DNA of 64,000 nt from CAJUOR01 sp964596105 (GTDB lineage Bacteria; Bacillota_I; Bacilli_A; Erysipelotrichales; Coprobacillaceae). This document shows, piece by piece, positions 1 through 8,034 of this stretch. Location: assembly GCA_964596105.1 (NCBI GenBank), contig CAZQRT010000001.1, positions 10,061-74,060 on the forward strand, given 5' to 3'. The position numbers and the translations under genes are program-made. Each line of letters opens with the position of its first letter. Within the stretch, counting starts at the first letter, position 1. The notes beneath the pieces are model-generated. The model was not told the DNA's origin and ran no database searches. It was given only the letters and a program-made list of their open reading frames with translations.

Positions 1-1584
1 GATTTCCCCTAGCTGCTTGGGACTGGCGATATTAAACTCTTCGCCGGCCAGCTCATAGATCTCAGCGGCGACGCGGGCGATGCGCCCGTCCAGCTCCACC
101 TGCAGCTCATCCAGGGTCTCCCGGTCCACCTTCACTCCGGTATACTCCATTTCCGCGAGGATAAACGTTAACGGCAGCTCGATGTCCTCATAGAGATGAA
201 TCTGGTTTTCTTTTAACAGTTTTTCCAGCGCGAGCGGCCGGGCTTTTAAAATCAGCGCCGCCCCTTCCCCGTAATAATTCGCGCAAACATCCGCTTCGGG
301 AATATGGCGCTTGCTGCCTTTTCCGAAGACGCGCTCCTCATAATCCAGATCATTTTCCATGAGGCCGTCAACCGCCATCTTCAGCTCGTCTTTATAAACC
401 GGTTCCAGGACATACGCCGCGAGCTGCAGATCAAAGTTAAAGCCGTTGATGATGATGCCGTGCCAGCGCGCCGCCAGCAGCGATTTTTTCACATTAAACC
501 CGTATTTCGGGATGTTCTCATCCTTTAAAGCATCTAAAAAGGCGGGATCATTTTTGGCGTCCTCAAAAGAAATATAATATTTTTCATCACGGAAAGCAAC
601 CCCGAACCCGATGATGATACTCTTATGATAATTATGATCAAAAACCCCGACATTTAAAGCGACTGGTCCAAAGATCCTGGGCATGCTTTTCACGATGTGC
701 ACCCCGGTTTCCAGAGAGGCCGCGGCCGGGAGCTTCCGTTTTAAAGAAAACATGTCGTAGCGCGTATAAAAATCACTCAGGCTGGATAGATCATCATCTT
801 TGCGGACTAGATCATCCATCGTGATCTCGAGCGGGACATCGCGGCGGATCGTGGCGATCATCTTGGAATCCAGGCCGGCTTGAATCCCGGCCTCCACCTT
901 TTCTTTCAGTTTGCCCTTTAATTCCCCGGTGTGGGCGGCCAGATTCTCCACGGTATGATAATCATGGAGCAGTTTTAAAGCCGTCTTTTCCCCCACCCCG
1001 TATATGCCCGGGATGTTGTCGGAAGGATCTCCCATCAGCCCCTTCAGATCGCGAATCTGATCGGGAACCAGGCCGTATTTCTCTTGGATCACGGCCGGGG
1101 TATTGGCCTCCAGGGTGCTCACGCCTTTTAACGTGCGGTAAACCGTGGTCCGGTCGCTGACCAGCTGCAGCATGTCCTGATCGCCGCTGATCACAGCCAC
1201 TTCCATCCCCATGTCTTCGGCGATCTTGCTGATGGTGCCGATGATATCATCGCCCTCATAGCCGGTCATCTCCAGATAAGGAATCCGGCGGCACTTTAAA
1301 TATTCCCGGGCCAGATCAAACTGCCCGACCAGTTCGTCAGGAGTCTTTTTGCGCTGTCCTTTGTAGTCCTGGAAAAGCTCATGGCGAAAGGTCTTTTCCC
1401 CGGTGTCAAAAGCGACAGCGATATAATCAGGATGATCCTCCAGCAGCTGGTCGATCATATTGGCAAAGCCATAGACGGCATTGGTGGGAATGCCGTTGTG
1501 ACTGGTCATGAGATTATGTCCGGCCGTGGCGTAAAAAGCCCTGAACAAAAGCGAGTTGCCGTCAATGAGGGTTATGGTTTTCAT
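1..1584 (-). CDS. polA: DNA polymerase I, N-terminal part (cut by window edge)
   Basis: DNA polymerase I removes Okazaki primers and fills repair gaps. Only the first 528 codons are present; the gene runs off the left edge. The first ~290 residues are the 5'-3' flap nuclease, with intact acidic motifs GYEGDDIIG and SGDQDMLQL. The next domain sits where the 3'-5' exonuclease belongs, but the expected DxE metal site reads LNVGVFDHN, so proofreading is probably lost, as in Bacillus Pol I. The polymerase palm and fingers are outside the window. The ATG at 1584 has an AAGGAGG site and lies 2 bp after the dnaE stop codon, so the two genes are likely co-transcribed and translationally coupled. Confidence 0.95.
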   Translation of the reverse strand, partial: MKTITLIDGNSLLFRAFYATAGHNLMTSHNGIPTNAVYGFANMIDQLLEDHPDYIAVAFDTGEKTFRHELFQDYKGQRKKTPDELVGQFDLAREYLKCRRIPYLEMTGYEGDDIIGTISKIAEDMGMEVAVISGDQDMLQLVSDRTTVYRTLKGVSTLEANTPAVIQEKYGLVPDQIRDLKGLMGDPSDNIPGIYGVGEKTALKLLHDYHTVENLAAHTGELKGKLKEKVEAGIQAGLDSKMIATIRRDVPLEITMDDLVRKDDDLSSLSDFYTRYDMFSLKRKLPAAASLETGVHIVKSMPRIFGPVALNVGVFDHNYHKSIIIGFGVAFRDEKYYISFEDAKNDPAFLDALKDENIPKYGFNVKKSLLAARWHGIIINGFNFDLQLAAYVLEPVYKDELKMAVDGLMENDLDYEERVFGKGSKRHIPEADVCANYYGEGAALILKARPLALEKLLKENQIHLYEDIELPLTFILAEMEYTGVKVDRETLDELQVELDGRIARVAAEIYELAGEEFNIASPKQLGEI

Positions 1585-1586
1585 GG

Positions 1587-3044
1587 TCATCCTCCTTCAA
1601 AAGTGCTGATCTGTTGAATTTGAAAAGAGATCTCGTCGCGCACGCTGATTTTGCCTTGCGTGATCAAAATAGCGCCCTTTCTTAACTGGCTTTTATTCAC
1701 CTCATAGGCATCGCGAAACATTACCCCGTCACGGCTTGCCGTGTCATCGCTGATGGTCACAAAACACATCTCATGGCCGTTGCGGTCTTTGATCACCCGG
1801 AAGTGATCGAGGCGGCAGACCACCGTCACCCGCTGGTAGAGATGGGACGGGAAATCAGCCAGCCGGACACAAGGTCCCGCGACCTTTTCTCTTGCCAAAG
1901 CGACGGGATGAGCTGACAGATAGACACCCAGCGCGAGTCTCTCATTTTCCAGCCGCTCCATCGGCTGGTCTTTGGCGTCCTGCAAAACCAGGTCAAATTC
2001 CAGGGCGGTTGACCACTGCTGGCTCGCGGCCTGCTTCAGTAAATCGAGATTCACTTTCATCATCTTGCGCGGAAGCTGAAAATCATCGAGCGCCCCGGCG
2101 TCAATCAGATTCAAAATGGCGCGGTCGCTCAAACGGTTCATGCGCCCCACAAAATCGCGGTAATCAATAAATAATCCGTGATCTTCGCGCTCTTTGACAA
2201 TCGCCTGGGCGCTGGTCATGCCGACTTCTTTCACCGCGCTTAAAGCGTAGCGCAGTTTGCCGTCCTCGCGGTTAAAGCGGGCCTCGCTGTGATTGACATC
2301 AGGCGGGAGAATCTGGATGCCGGTCTGGCGGCATTCCTCGAGACATTTTCTTTTTTGATTTTCCCCGCCGGCCTGATCATCCAAAAGGGCGATGTAGAAA
2401 GACAAGGGATAATGAGCTTTCAGATAAGCCATCTGATAAGCGATCATCCCGTAAGCCACGGAATGGCTGCGGTTAAAGCCGTAGCCGGCAAAGCGCTCGA
2501 TATGATCAAACACCTCGACGGCGGTCTTTTCCGGATAGCCGTTAGCGGTCGCTCCGGCGATAAAATCCGCTTTCAGACTTTGGATCAGCTCCGGTTTTTT
2601 ATCGCTGATGGCCTTTCTCAAAATATCCGCCTTGCCCATTGAGAAGCCGGCCATCTTCGTCGTCACCCGCATCACTTGCTCCTGATAGATCATGATCCCG
2701 TATGTATCCTCTAAGATGTCTTTGAGATCGGGATGCAGATAAGTGACCGGCTGGCGGCCGTTTTTGCGGTCCAGATAAGCCGGGACATTCTCCATCGGTC
2801 CCGGGCGGTGCAGGGCGATCGCGGCCACCAGATCCTCAAAGCATGAGCAGTTCATTTTTTTTAAGATATTGATGATGCCCGCCGACTCAAGCTGAAAAAT
2901 GCCGAAAGTCTGGCCCTGAGCCAGTATGTCATAGGTTTTCTTGTCATCCAGCGGCAAAGTATTGACATTGATCTTTTCCTGCGTATTTACTTCAATATCC
3001 TTTAATATCGCGTCAATAATGGTGAGATTATGCAACCCTAAAAG
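1587..3044 (-). CDS. dnaE: DNA polymerase III alpha subunit (DnaE type), second exon
   Basis: This is the C-terminal 485 residues of DnaE, beginning LLGLHNLTII directly after the group II intron. It carries the rest of the palm/fingers region (for example the QTFGIFQLES and TYGIMIYQEQVM motifs typical of C-family polymerases), a helix-hairpin-helix region (NLIDAGALDDF) and a C-terminal OB fold with typical strands (VTVVCRLDHFR). Joined to 3701-5293 without the intron, the reading frame is continuous (531 + 486 codons including stop, 1016 aa). An apparent ATG at 3074 lies inside the intron and is not a real start. The stop TGA is at 1587-1589, 2 bp before polA. Product length resembles the shorter Firmicute DnaE, which works beside PolC. 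Confidence 0.93.
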   Translation of the reverse strand, partial: LLGLHNLTIIDAILKDIEVNTQEKINVNTLPLDDKKTYDILAQGQTFGIFQLESAGIINILKKMNCSCFEDLVAAIALHRPGPMENVPAYLDRKNGRQPVTYLHPDLKDILEDTYGIMIYQEQVMRVTTKMAGFSMGKADILRKAISDKKPELIQSLKADFIAGATANGYPEKTAVEVFDHIERFAGYGFNRSHSVAYGMIAYQMAYLKAHYPLSFYIALLDDQAGGENQKRKCLEECRQTGIQILPPDVNHSEARFNREDGKLRYALSAVKEVGMTSAQAIVKEREDHGLFIDYRDFVGRMNRLSDRAILNLIDAGALDDFQLPRKMMKVNLDLLKQAASQQWSTALEFDLVLQDAKDQPMERLENERLALGVYLSAHPVALAREKVAGPCVRLADFPSHLYQRVTVVCRLDHFRVIKDRNGHEMCFVTISDDTASRDGVMFRDAYEVNKSQLRKGAILITQGKISVRDEISFQIQQISTFEGG

Positions 3045-3046
3045 AT

Positions 3047-3102
3047 CGGAATAGGTCAGGATCATCTTCGGCATGACCCGGTCAGCGTCCTTTTCCCCTC
3101 CG
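3047..3102 (-). other. Group II intron domain VI with bulged branch-point adenosine
   Basis: The helix CGGAG-GGG (3102-3095) pairs with CCT-A-TTCCG (3055-3047), leaving a single unpaired A at 3052, the eighth nucleotide from the intron 3' end. This is where the branch-point adenosine is expected. A distal stem GGGTCAT/ATGATCC caps the domain. Confidence 0.88.
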
Positions 3103-3104
3103 TC

Positions 3105-3138
3105 ACACGGTACAGGCGGCTTTCACCGCATACCGCGT
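3105..3138 (-). other. Group II intron domain V
   Basis: A 34-nt hairpin with the group II domain V layout: an 8-bp lower stem (ACGCGGTA with TACCGTGT, one G-U), a 2-nt bulge, and an upper stem GCGGT/GCCGC closed by a GAAA tetraloop. The catalytic triad position reads CGC instead of the more common AGC; CGC is known in several bacterial intron classes. Confidence 0.92.
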
Positions 3139-3427
3139 TCCCCCATACCGGCCGCCATGTCAGAAAGTTTTTTCTGTCCTCGCGGCCGGCATGGCTATGC
3201 CCCTTCCCAGGACAAGCATTGCCTTGCCCTATCGGTACTGCGGGCTGCTGCCACCCGAATTCAAAGCGCCATTTCCTGCGCTTTTCGACATAAATCTATC
3301 GGGCTTCAAACGTTCCGTTCGTTCTATCCTTATCTATAACAACGTAGCTGCCGTCTCTGACTGGCCGGCCGTTTCTTTTTCCACTGCTGAAGGAAGCGAA
3401 ACTCATCTTGGGATGAATCATCACGGC

Positions 3428-3434
3428 AACGGAC
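3428..3434 (-). other. Candidate EBS1 of the group II intron
   Basis: On the minus strand GTCCGTT lies in the terminal loop of a hairpin closed by ATCACGG/CCGTGAT. It can pair over 7 bp (one G-U) with AATGGAC, the last seven nucleotides of the 5' exon (3707-3701). This is the expected place and pairing for EBS1-IBS1. Confidence 0.8.
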
Positions 3435-3700
3435 AATACCGTGATGACGACGCGGTCAGCCGTACATACGACGGTTCCCGGTGAGTCAGCATATTGTTTT
3501 TTCAGGACCCCCGGCCAGACGGCCGACTTTACCGAGCTTCATACCCTTTAGGGGCATGTCGGAGATCAGGGAGAAAAGTATCAGCATTTACTTTCAGGCG
3601 GGATTTCACCGCCCGTATCGAACGAACAGTTAAACAAAGATCCTTTGTTCCGCTGACTTGTTTTCGTTTCCAAAGGTTTTCGTCAGCGAACGTTTCGCAC

Positions 3701-5293
3701 GTCCATTTTAATGAGTCCCATATTCTCTAAATGATTCTTCGGATATTGCGTCACGACGCTTCCCGAAGGCGATTTTGTTAAAGGAACAATTTCTTTTAAG
3801 TCTTTTTCGGAAAGAACCACGCCGGCCGGATGCATGGAAACATTGCGCGGCAGAGGTTCCACGACGGCGGCATACCGCGCCAGCCGTTTTAACTCCGGGT
3901 CTTTTTCCAGCATGCTTTGCAAAGGCAGCGATTCTTTCAGTAAAACCTTTAACGGTTTTCTCAGTTTTAAATCGGTGGGGACCATTTTCGCGAGCCGCGA
4001 GATCTTCACCCCGGAAAGGCCCAGCGCCTTGCCCAGATCCCTGATCGCGACCCGCGCCCCGTACGTATTGAAAGTCACAATCTGGCAGGCGTGATCCTGG
4101 CCGTAGCGGGCAATGACATAATCCACCACCTCATCGCGGCGGTCATCCTGAAAGTCGACGTCAATATCGGGCATGCTGACTCTCTCCGGATTTAAGAAAC
4201 GCTCAAAAATGAGATTATATTTGACCGGATCGACATTGGTGATGCCTAAGGCGTAGGCCACCAGACTGCCCGCGGCACTGCCCCGGCCCGCCCCGACGAC
4301 AATTTTGTTCTGCTTCGCCCAGCGCACATAATCATACACGATGAGAAAATAATCGGCGTAATTCATGGCGATGATCACCTTGAGCTCATCGTATAAACGC
4401 GTGATGTACTCAGAAGGAACTTTGTCCGGGGCAAAGCGCTTTTTTAAACCGGTTTTGCACAAAGCGTATAAATAATCCTTTGCTGAGGATACCCCGGGAT
4501 AAGCGGGAAGCCTCGTCACATGGTCGGGAACTTGCGCGTTGCAGCGGGCGATGACCCAGGAGATATTAGCCATGACTTCAGAAGAAAAGCGCGCCGCCAT
4601 CTCTTCTTCGCTTTTTAAATATCCTTCGCGGTGACTGGCCTTTTTTTTCGTGGTCTCATTATGCACGGCGGCATTTAAAACCGGAAGAATGTCGGCCTCT
4701 TCGCCGTCGAGATAACGAACCTCGTTGCAGGCGACGAGGCGGACATTTTTCAGCTGGCCGAGATGGGTCAGGGTCTCATTGACACGGCGGTCGAGGGCCA
4801 GGCCGTGATCGATCAGCCCGATCAGAAGGGAACCGGAAAAAAAAGCGGTCAGCTTTTCGAGATGGGCCAGCGCGGCGCTTTCCGATTCTTTTAAAACCAT
4901 CTGATACAAAAGGCTGTTTTCCCCGGCCGTTAAGACAAAGAGATGATCTTTTTGCGCGGCGATTTCTTCTAATGTCACGAGACCTTCCAGCTGCAAAGCG
5001 GTGGAAAAGCGGCTTAAGGCAAAATAGCCGGCCTCGTCTTTCGCCAGTAAAATCAAGTCGAACTCCCCTTCAAACACACTGAAGGTGACCTCGAGACCGA
5101 TGACGGGTTTGATGTTGTTTTTCAGACACTCATTTTGAAAAGCGACCATGGCGAACATATTGTGGCGGTCACAAAGCGCTAAAGCGCCAATCTTTAATTC
5201 TTTGGCTTTCTGGACAAGTTCTTTGATCTGCACCGTTGATCTCTGAAAAGAAAAGGCGCTGTAAACCTGAAGATGCCCGAACACATGCCTCAC
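3701..5293 (-). CDS. dnaE: DNA polymerase III alpha subunit (DnaE type), first exon
   Basis: These 531 codons encode the N-terminal half of DnaE. Residues 1-~200 are the PHP domain, but the metal ligands are degenerate (HLQVYS in place of HLHVHS, CDRHN in place of TDHGN), so it is probably structural only. The polymerase core follows, with GAGRGSAAGSLVAY and the catalytic PDIDVDF aspartates. The exon ends GLIKMD, whose Asp corresponds to the third catalytic aspartate of C-family polymerases (D555 in E. coli numbering). The group II intron starts immediately after this codon. A GAAAGGGG site precedes the ATG. Without splicing, translation would read five intron codons (VRNVR) and stop. Confidence 0.93.
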
Positions 5294-5313
5294 CCCTTTC
5301 TCAAGAGTGTTAT

Positions 5314-5338
5314 AAAAAAACTGCCAAAGCAGTTTTTT
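5314..5338 (-). terminator. Rho-independent terminator between the TSCPD gene and dnaE
   Basis: CTGC-CAAA-GCAG is flanked by A7 and T6, so it can work in both directions. It lies at the stop codon of the TSCPD gene and separates the Rnf operon from dnaE-polA. Confidence 0.75.
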
Positions 5339-5579
5339 AAAGAGCCTGTTTTAAAGCCTGGGCAAGCTGATCCGGACAGGATGTCGGTTTATTACCGCAA
5401 GTCGTGCCTTCCATGCGCTCAATCGCGTCTTTGACTTGCATGCCTTTTAACAGACGGCTGATGCCTTTGAGATTGCCGTTGCAGCCGCCGACGACTTCGA
5501 CATTTTGAATGACGCCGTCCTCAACCGCGATGGTCATCAGCCTGGAACAAGTTCCTTTCGGCTCATAACGAATAATCAT
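5337..5579 (-). CDS. TSCPD domain-containing protein (TIGR03905-like)
   Basis: An 80-residue single-domain protein. It resembles the TSCPD domain, also found at the C-terminus of some ribonucleotide reductases; its biochemical role is unknown. The recognisable features are the N-terminal RYEPKGTCS motif, GGCNGNLKGI and the C-terminal TTCGNKPTSCPDQ with paired cysteines, which could bind metal. It is the last gene of the Rnf-apbE gene string, starting 3 bp after the Gx transporter stop, and ends in a terminator. Function in electron transport is only suggested by position. Confidence 0.85.
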   Translation of the reverse strand: MIIRYEPKGTCSRLMTIAVEDGVIQNVEVVGGCNGNLKGISRLLKGMQVKDAIERMEGTTCGNKPTSCPDQLAQALKQAL

Positions 5580-5582
5580 ATG

Positions 5583-6080
5583 TTATTTTCCTCCTTTAAG
5601 ATATTTTAATACAAGATGGCTGAGATATCCAGTGAAAAGTCCTGTCGGGATCGCGCTGATCAAAAGGATCGGCAGGTAGCTGATCATGGCCGGCGTCTTG
5701 TAGATAAACATGACCATCAGCACCTGTCCGAGGCCGTGACTGGCCGCCGACAAAACACTCATGCCCAGGATCGATAAAGGCAGGCGGTCTTTCGCCAGCG
5801 CCAGCACCACACAGGAAAGCAAAGCTCCCGAAAGACTCAGGAAAAAGCCGGTGGATAAAAAGCTTCCGGACAAAAGCGAGGCAAACAAGACGCGCATCAG
5901 ATTGACGGCAAACATCATCTGCCAGCCCTCGGCGTACAGGCAGATCAGCCCCACGACATTGGCGAATCCCAGCCGGATTCCCGGCAGCGCCGGCAGGGTA
6001 ATCATCCCCTCGGCGATATGCAGAATACAGCCAAGTCCCGTCAGCAAAGCCACGCGCGTCAGACGTTTCGTCTTATTCAT
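5583..6080 (-). CDS. Gx transporter family membrane protein
   Basis: A 165-residue polytopic membrane protein of the family once labelled heptaprenyl diphosphate synthase component I (PF07456) and now called Gx transporter. It has about five hydrophobic segments with glycine-rich turns (LPGIRLGFANVVGL, SGSFLSTGFFLSLSGAL) typical of S-component-like permeases. It overlaps the NusG_II gene by 4 bp. In many Firmicutes this family sits beside ApbE and NusG_II genes of flavin-dependent electron transfer, and it does so here. The substrate is unknown. Confidence 0.85.
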   Translation of the reverse strand: MNKTKRLTRVALLTGLGCILHIAEGMITLPALPGIRLGFANVVGLICLYAEGWQMMFAVNLMRVLFASLLSGSFLSTGFFLSLSGALLSCVVLALAKDRLPLSILGMSVLSAASHGLGQVLMVMFIYKTPAMISYLPILLISAIPTGLFTGYLSHLVLKYLKGGK

Positions 6081-6457
6081 GATATCGTCGCGTCGCTTCC
6101 GCTGTCATTGGAAGAGGTGATCTCGATATAAACGTCATTAGGCAGACAGACGAGCGGATACGAGGGGCTGTCCGTCCAGCCCTGGCGGGAACAGACATGG
6201 TGCGGCGAGGTTTCTTTCGCGATCCGCACCTTGCCGTCCTTCACTTCAATTTCCATATCCGCCAAAAGCTTCTGATAGCGGCTTTTTTTTAAGACCAGCT
6301 GATCATCCACGTTTAAAGGCAGGCTCGCCACCAGCCTCGAATCATAGTAGACATTGGCGATCTGCCCGTCCCTCTGGTTCATGCCGCCCGCGAAATAAAT
6401 CAGGAAAGAGGCGGCCAGAAGAAGCACGCATAGCAGCACATCCCATTTATTCAACAA
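6077..6457 (-). CDS. NusG domain II-containing extracytoplasmic protein
   Basis: A 126-residue protein with an N-terminal membrane anchor (residues ~5-24) followed by a small beta-rich domain of the NusG_II family (PF07009). The conserved ending HHVCSRQGWTD and SYPLVCLPNDVYIEI, with two cysteines, is characteristic. The family is not a transcription factor; it repeatedly co-occurs with ApbE and Gx transporter. It overlaps apbE by 11 bp and the Gx gene by 4 bp, so all three are probably translationally coupled. Confidence 0.87.
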   Translation of the reverse strand: MLNKWDVLLCVLLLAASFLIYFAGGMNQRDGQIANVYYDSRLVASLPLNVDDQLVLKKSRYQKLLADMEIEVKDGKVRIAKETSPHHVCSRQGWTDSPSYPLVCLPNDVYIEITSSNDSGSDATIS

Positions 6458-7532
6458 CTTCCGTATAGAAATGGCAGTTCACCCCTTCTTCCAGCGCTCC
6501 GCTGTATGTCAGCGTGCCGTCATTTAAAAGCCAGATCGCGCTTGTATCCGGCAGCTTTTCAAGCAGCGCCTTGCCTTCATCGACCGGCATTAAAAACAAG
6601 GTGGTGGAAAGAAAATCCGCGAGCCCGGAATCAGGGCAGATGACGGTCACACTGCGGCAGTAGCGGGCCGGAAAAAGCGTGTCAGGATCAATTAAATGAT
6701 GGTAGATGACACCATCCGCGCCTTCATAGAAGCGCTGGTAGTCGCCGCTGGTCACAGCCGCCTGGTCTTTGATCAGAAAGGCGGCCAGGGCCTCTTTGTT
6801 CGCGTAAGCCCCGTCTAATGGACTTTGAATGTCGACCGTGAAATACTCCTTGCAGTCAGGCAGAACTTTGGAGAGTTCGGACTCTTCCGCCGGCACCGGC
6901 CGTTTTCCCAGGGCGACGATATTGCCGCCGCCGGAAATGATAAAATCCGTGTATCCGGCGTCTTTTAAATCATTTTTCAAAAGCTCGCAGGCATAGCCTT
7001 TCGCCACCGCCCCGATATCCAGCTGGGTATCGGGATTATCCAGATAGGCGGTCTGGTTTTTTTCATCCAGCACAAGATGGTTAAGGCCGCTGTATTCATT
7101 CTGGGCCTGGAGCTCTTCAAGTTCGGGAACCGAGCCGTCGTCTTTTTCCCGGTAGTCATGCCAGACATTCAACACCGCGCCCATCGTGATATCCACTTTC
7201 GCGCTGATGGTCTTTTGCCTTTCCAGGGTCGTGTTCAACAGTTCGAAAAGCGGGGCATCAACCTTGACCGGCGCGATCCCGGCCTGATCGTTGATCGTCT
7301 TGACGTTATTGACGCCCTCATAATCGTTATATTTATCAAACAGCTTGTGGTAGTACTCAAGCTGTTCTTTACAGTAAGCGCTGGCCTTCTTAAAATGGTT
7401 CTCATCCCGGTCATACATGATGAAAGAGAACATCGTGTCAAACGGCCCGATCCAGCTGGTCTGGTATTTTTCATAGGAAGAACACCCGGCAAGAAGCAGA
7501 CACAAAGTCAAAGCACAAACTAGCTTTTTCAT
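6447..7532 (-). CDS. apbE: FAD:protein FMN transferase, lipoprotein
   Basis: ApbE cuts FAD and attaches FMN to Thr/Ser in [S/T]GA[T/S] motifs of extracytoplasmic proteins. The 361-residue product has a lipoprotein signal (LLAGCSS, lipidated Cys near residue 17), so it acts outside the membrane. Family motifs are present: ISAKVDITMGAVLNVW, LDIGAVAKGYACE, DFIISGGGNIVALG and the AAVTSGDYQRF segment. Its obvious targets are upstream in the same operon: RnfG and the RnfD-FMN_bind fusion. A terminator hairpin lies between rnfB and this gene, which may lower its expression relative to the Rnf genes. Confidence 0.95.
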   Translation of the reverse strand: MKKLVCALTLCLLLAGCSSYEKYQTSWIGPFDTMFSFIMYDRDENHFKKASAYCKEQLEYYHKLFDKYNDYEGVNNVKTINDQAGIAPVKVDAPLFELLNTTLERQKTISAKVDITMGAVLNVWHDYREKDDGSVPELEELQAQNEYSGLNHLVLDEKNQTAYLDNPDTQLDIGAVAKGYACELLKNDLKDAGYTDFIISGGGNIVALGKRPVPAEESELSKVLPDCKEYFTVDIQSPLDGAYANKEALAAFLIKDQAAVTSGDYQRFYEGADGVIYHHLIDPDTLFPARYCRSVTVICPDSGLADFLSTTLFLMPVDEGKALLEKLPDTSAIWLLNDGTLTYSGALEEGVNCHFYTEVVE

Positions 7533-7546
7533 GTTTCACCTCAAAA

Positions 7547-7565
7547 AAAGGGGAAGAACCCCTTT
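7547..7565 (-). terminator. Hairpin terminator between rnfB and apbE
   Basis: On the minus strand AAAGGGG-TTCTT-CCCCTTT is followed by further T residues. It starts at the rnfB stop codon and lies just upstream of the apbE RBS (GAGGTG), so it could act as a partial terminator within the operon. Confidence 0.7.
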
Positions 7566-7873
7566 TATAATTTCACATCCAGCACGTTGCCTTCCGCATC
7601 CGGTGTCTGGCGTAAATATTCGACAATATAGGCTTTGTTTTCACCGCTGGTCGGAACACAGCGGGAAACGGTATCCACCTCGCCGTTAACGAGCGCTTCC
7701 GCGAACCCCTGACAGCCCGGGTAACCGCAGCCGCCGCAGTTGGCGCCGGCTAACAGGCCCACCACGACTTCGACGCGGTGGTCCACTTCAACCTTCAAAT
7801 AACGGTCGGCGATGCCCAAAACCAGGCCGCAGACGGCCCCGATCACACCTAAAGCCAGAACTGCCTGAATCAT
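7565..7873 (-). CDS. rnfB: Rnf complex subunit B, short form
   Basis: RnfB is the ferredoxin-accepting subunit of the Rnf complex. This version has only 102 residues: an N-terminal membrane helix (~1-22) and the conserved first [4Fe-4S] motif, GANCGGCGYPGC plus a later Cys (C-x2-C-x4-C-x16-C). The ferredoxin-like 8Fe modules that normally follow, in proteins of about 260-330 residues, are absent. There is no sign of a frameshift: the gene stops cleanly and a terminator follows. Its ATG overlaps the upstream small Cys gene by 4 bp (ATGA). Confidence 0.85.
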   Translation of the reverse strand: MIQAVLALGVIGAVCGLVLGIADRYLKVEVDHRVEVVVGLLAGANCGGCGYPGCQGFAEALVNGEVDTVSRCVPTSGENKAYIVEYLRQTPDAEGNVLDVKL

Positions 7874-8034
7874 GATTGTTCCCCCTTATAATGACCGCAG
7901 CTGACCATCTGACAGCCCGCGCAGGCCGACTCGTCAAATTCGCATCCGGCGGGTTTGGGCGTTCTCTTATTCAACACGTAACTCACAATGAACACACCGA
8001 TGATCAAAACCAGCCAGAGCAGCGCCTTGATCAT
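7870..8034 (-). CDS. Small membrane-anchored cysteine-rich protein in the rnf operon
   Basis: A 54-residue reading frame fits exactly between rnfA and rnfB, overlapping each by 4 bp (ATGA at both ends), which strongly supports translation. It has a single hydrophobic helix (residues ~5-21: LLWLVLIIGVFIVSYVL), a short basic linker (NKRTPKPAG) and a tail with four cysteines spaced C-x6-C-x2-C-x4-C, then GHYK. Size and layout recall the small FeoB-associated Cys-rich membrane proteins, but I cannot assign a family. The cysteines could hold an Fe-S cluster or metal. Because RnfB is truncated, a role in electron entry to the complex is a reasonable but untested idea. Confidence 0.8.
   Translation of the reverse strand: MIKALLWLVLIIGVFIVSYVLNKRTPKPAGCEFDESACAGCQMVSCGHYKGEQS

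Larger units (their letters stand above)
3045..3700 (-). ncRNA. ORF-less group II intron (self-splicing ribozyme) inside dnaE
   Basis: A 656-nt intervening sequence splits dnaE. Read on the minus strand it begins GTGCG (3700-3696), the group II 5' consensus, and ends in AT (3046-3045). Removing it joins GLIKMD to LLGLHNL in frame between codons, matching the conserved KxDFLGL motif of the family. A 34-nt domain V and a domain VI with bulged A lie at the 3' end. A 7-nt EBS1 candidate in a hairpin loop pairs with the 5' exon end. At 656 nt there is no room for a reverse transcriptase/maturase; short reading frames inside it are not protein-like. Splicing would therefore be autocatalytic or helped by a maturase encoded elsewhere. 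The group II identity rests on the conserved ends, domains V/VI and exon pairing; the subclass is not determined. Confidence 0.93.

Noticed and set aside
3045..3700. Intein, frameshift or insertion sequence in dnaE
   Set aside because: The segment has stops in all dnaE frames and no splicing-domain motifs, so it is not an intein. It has group II ends and domains V/VI, and exact removal restores the conserved protein, so it is neither random damage nor an IS.
3073..3730. Small reading frames within the intron
   Set aside because: Compositions are not protein-like and none resembles a reverse transcriptase or maturase; they overlap RNA structural domains.
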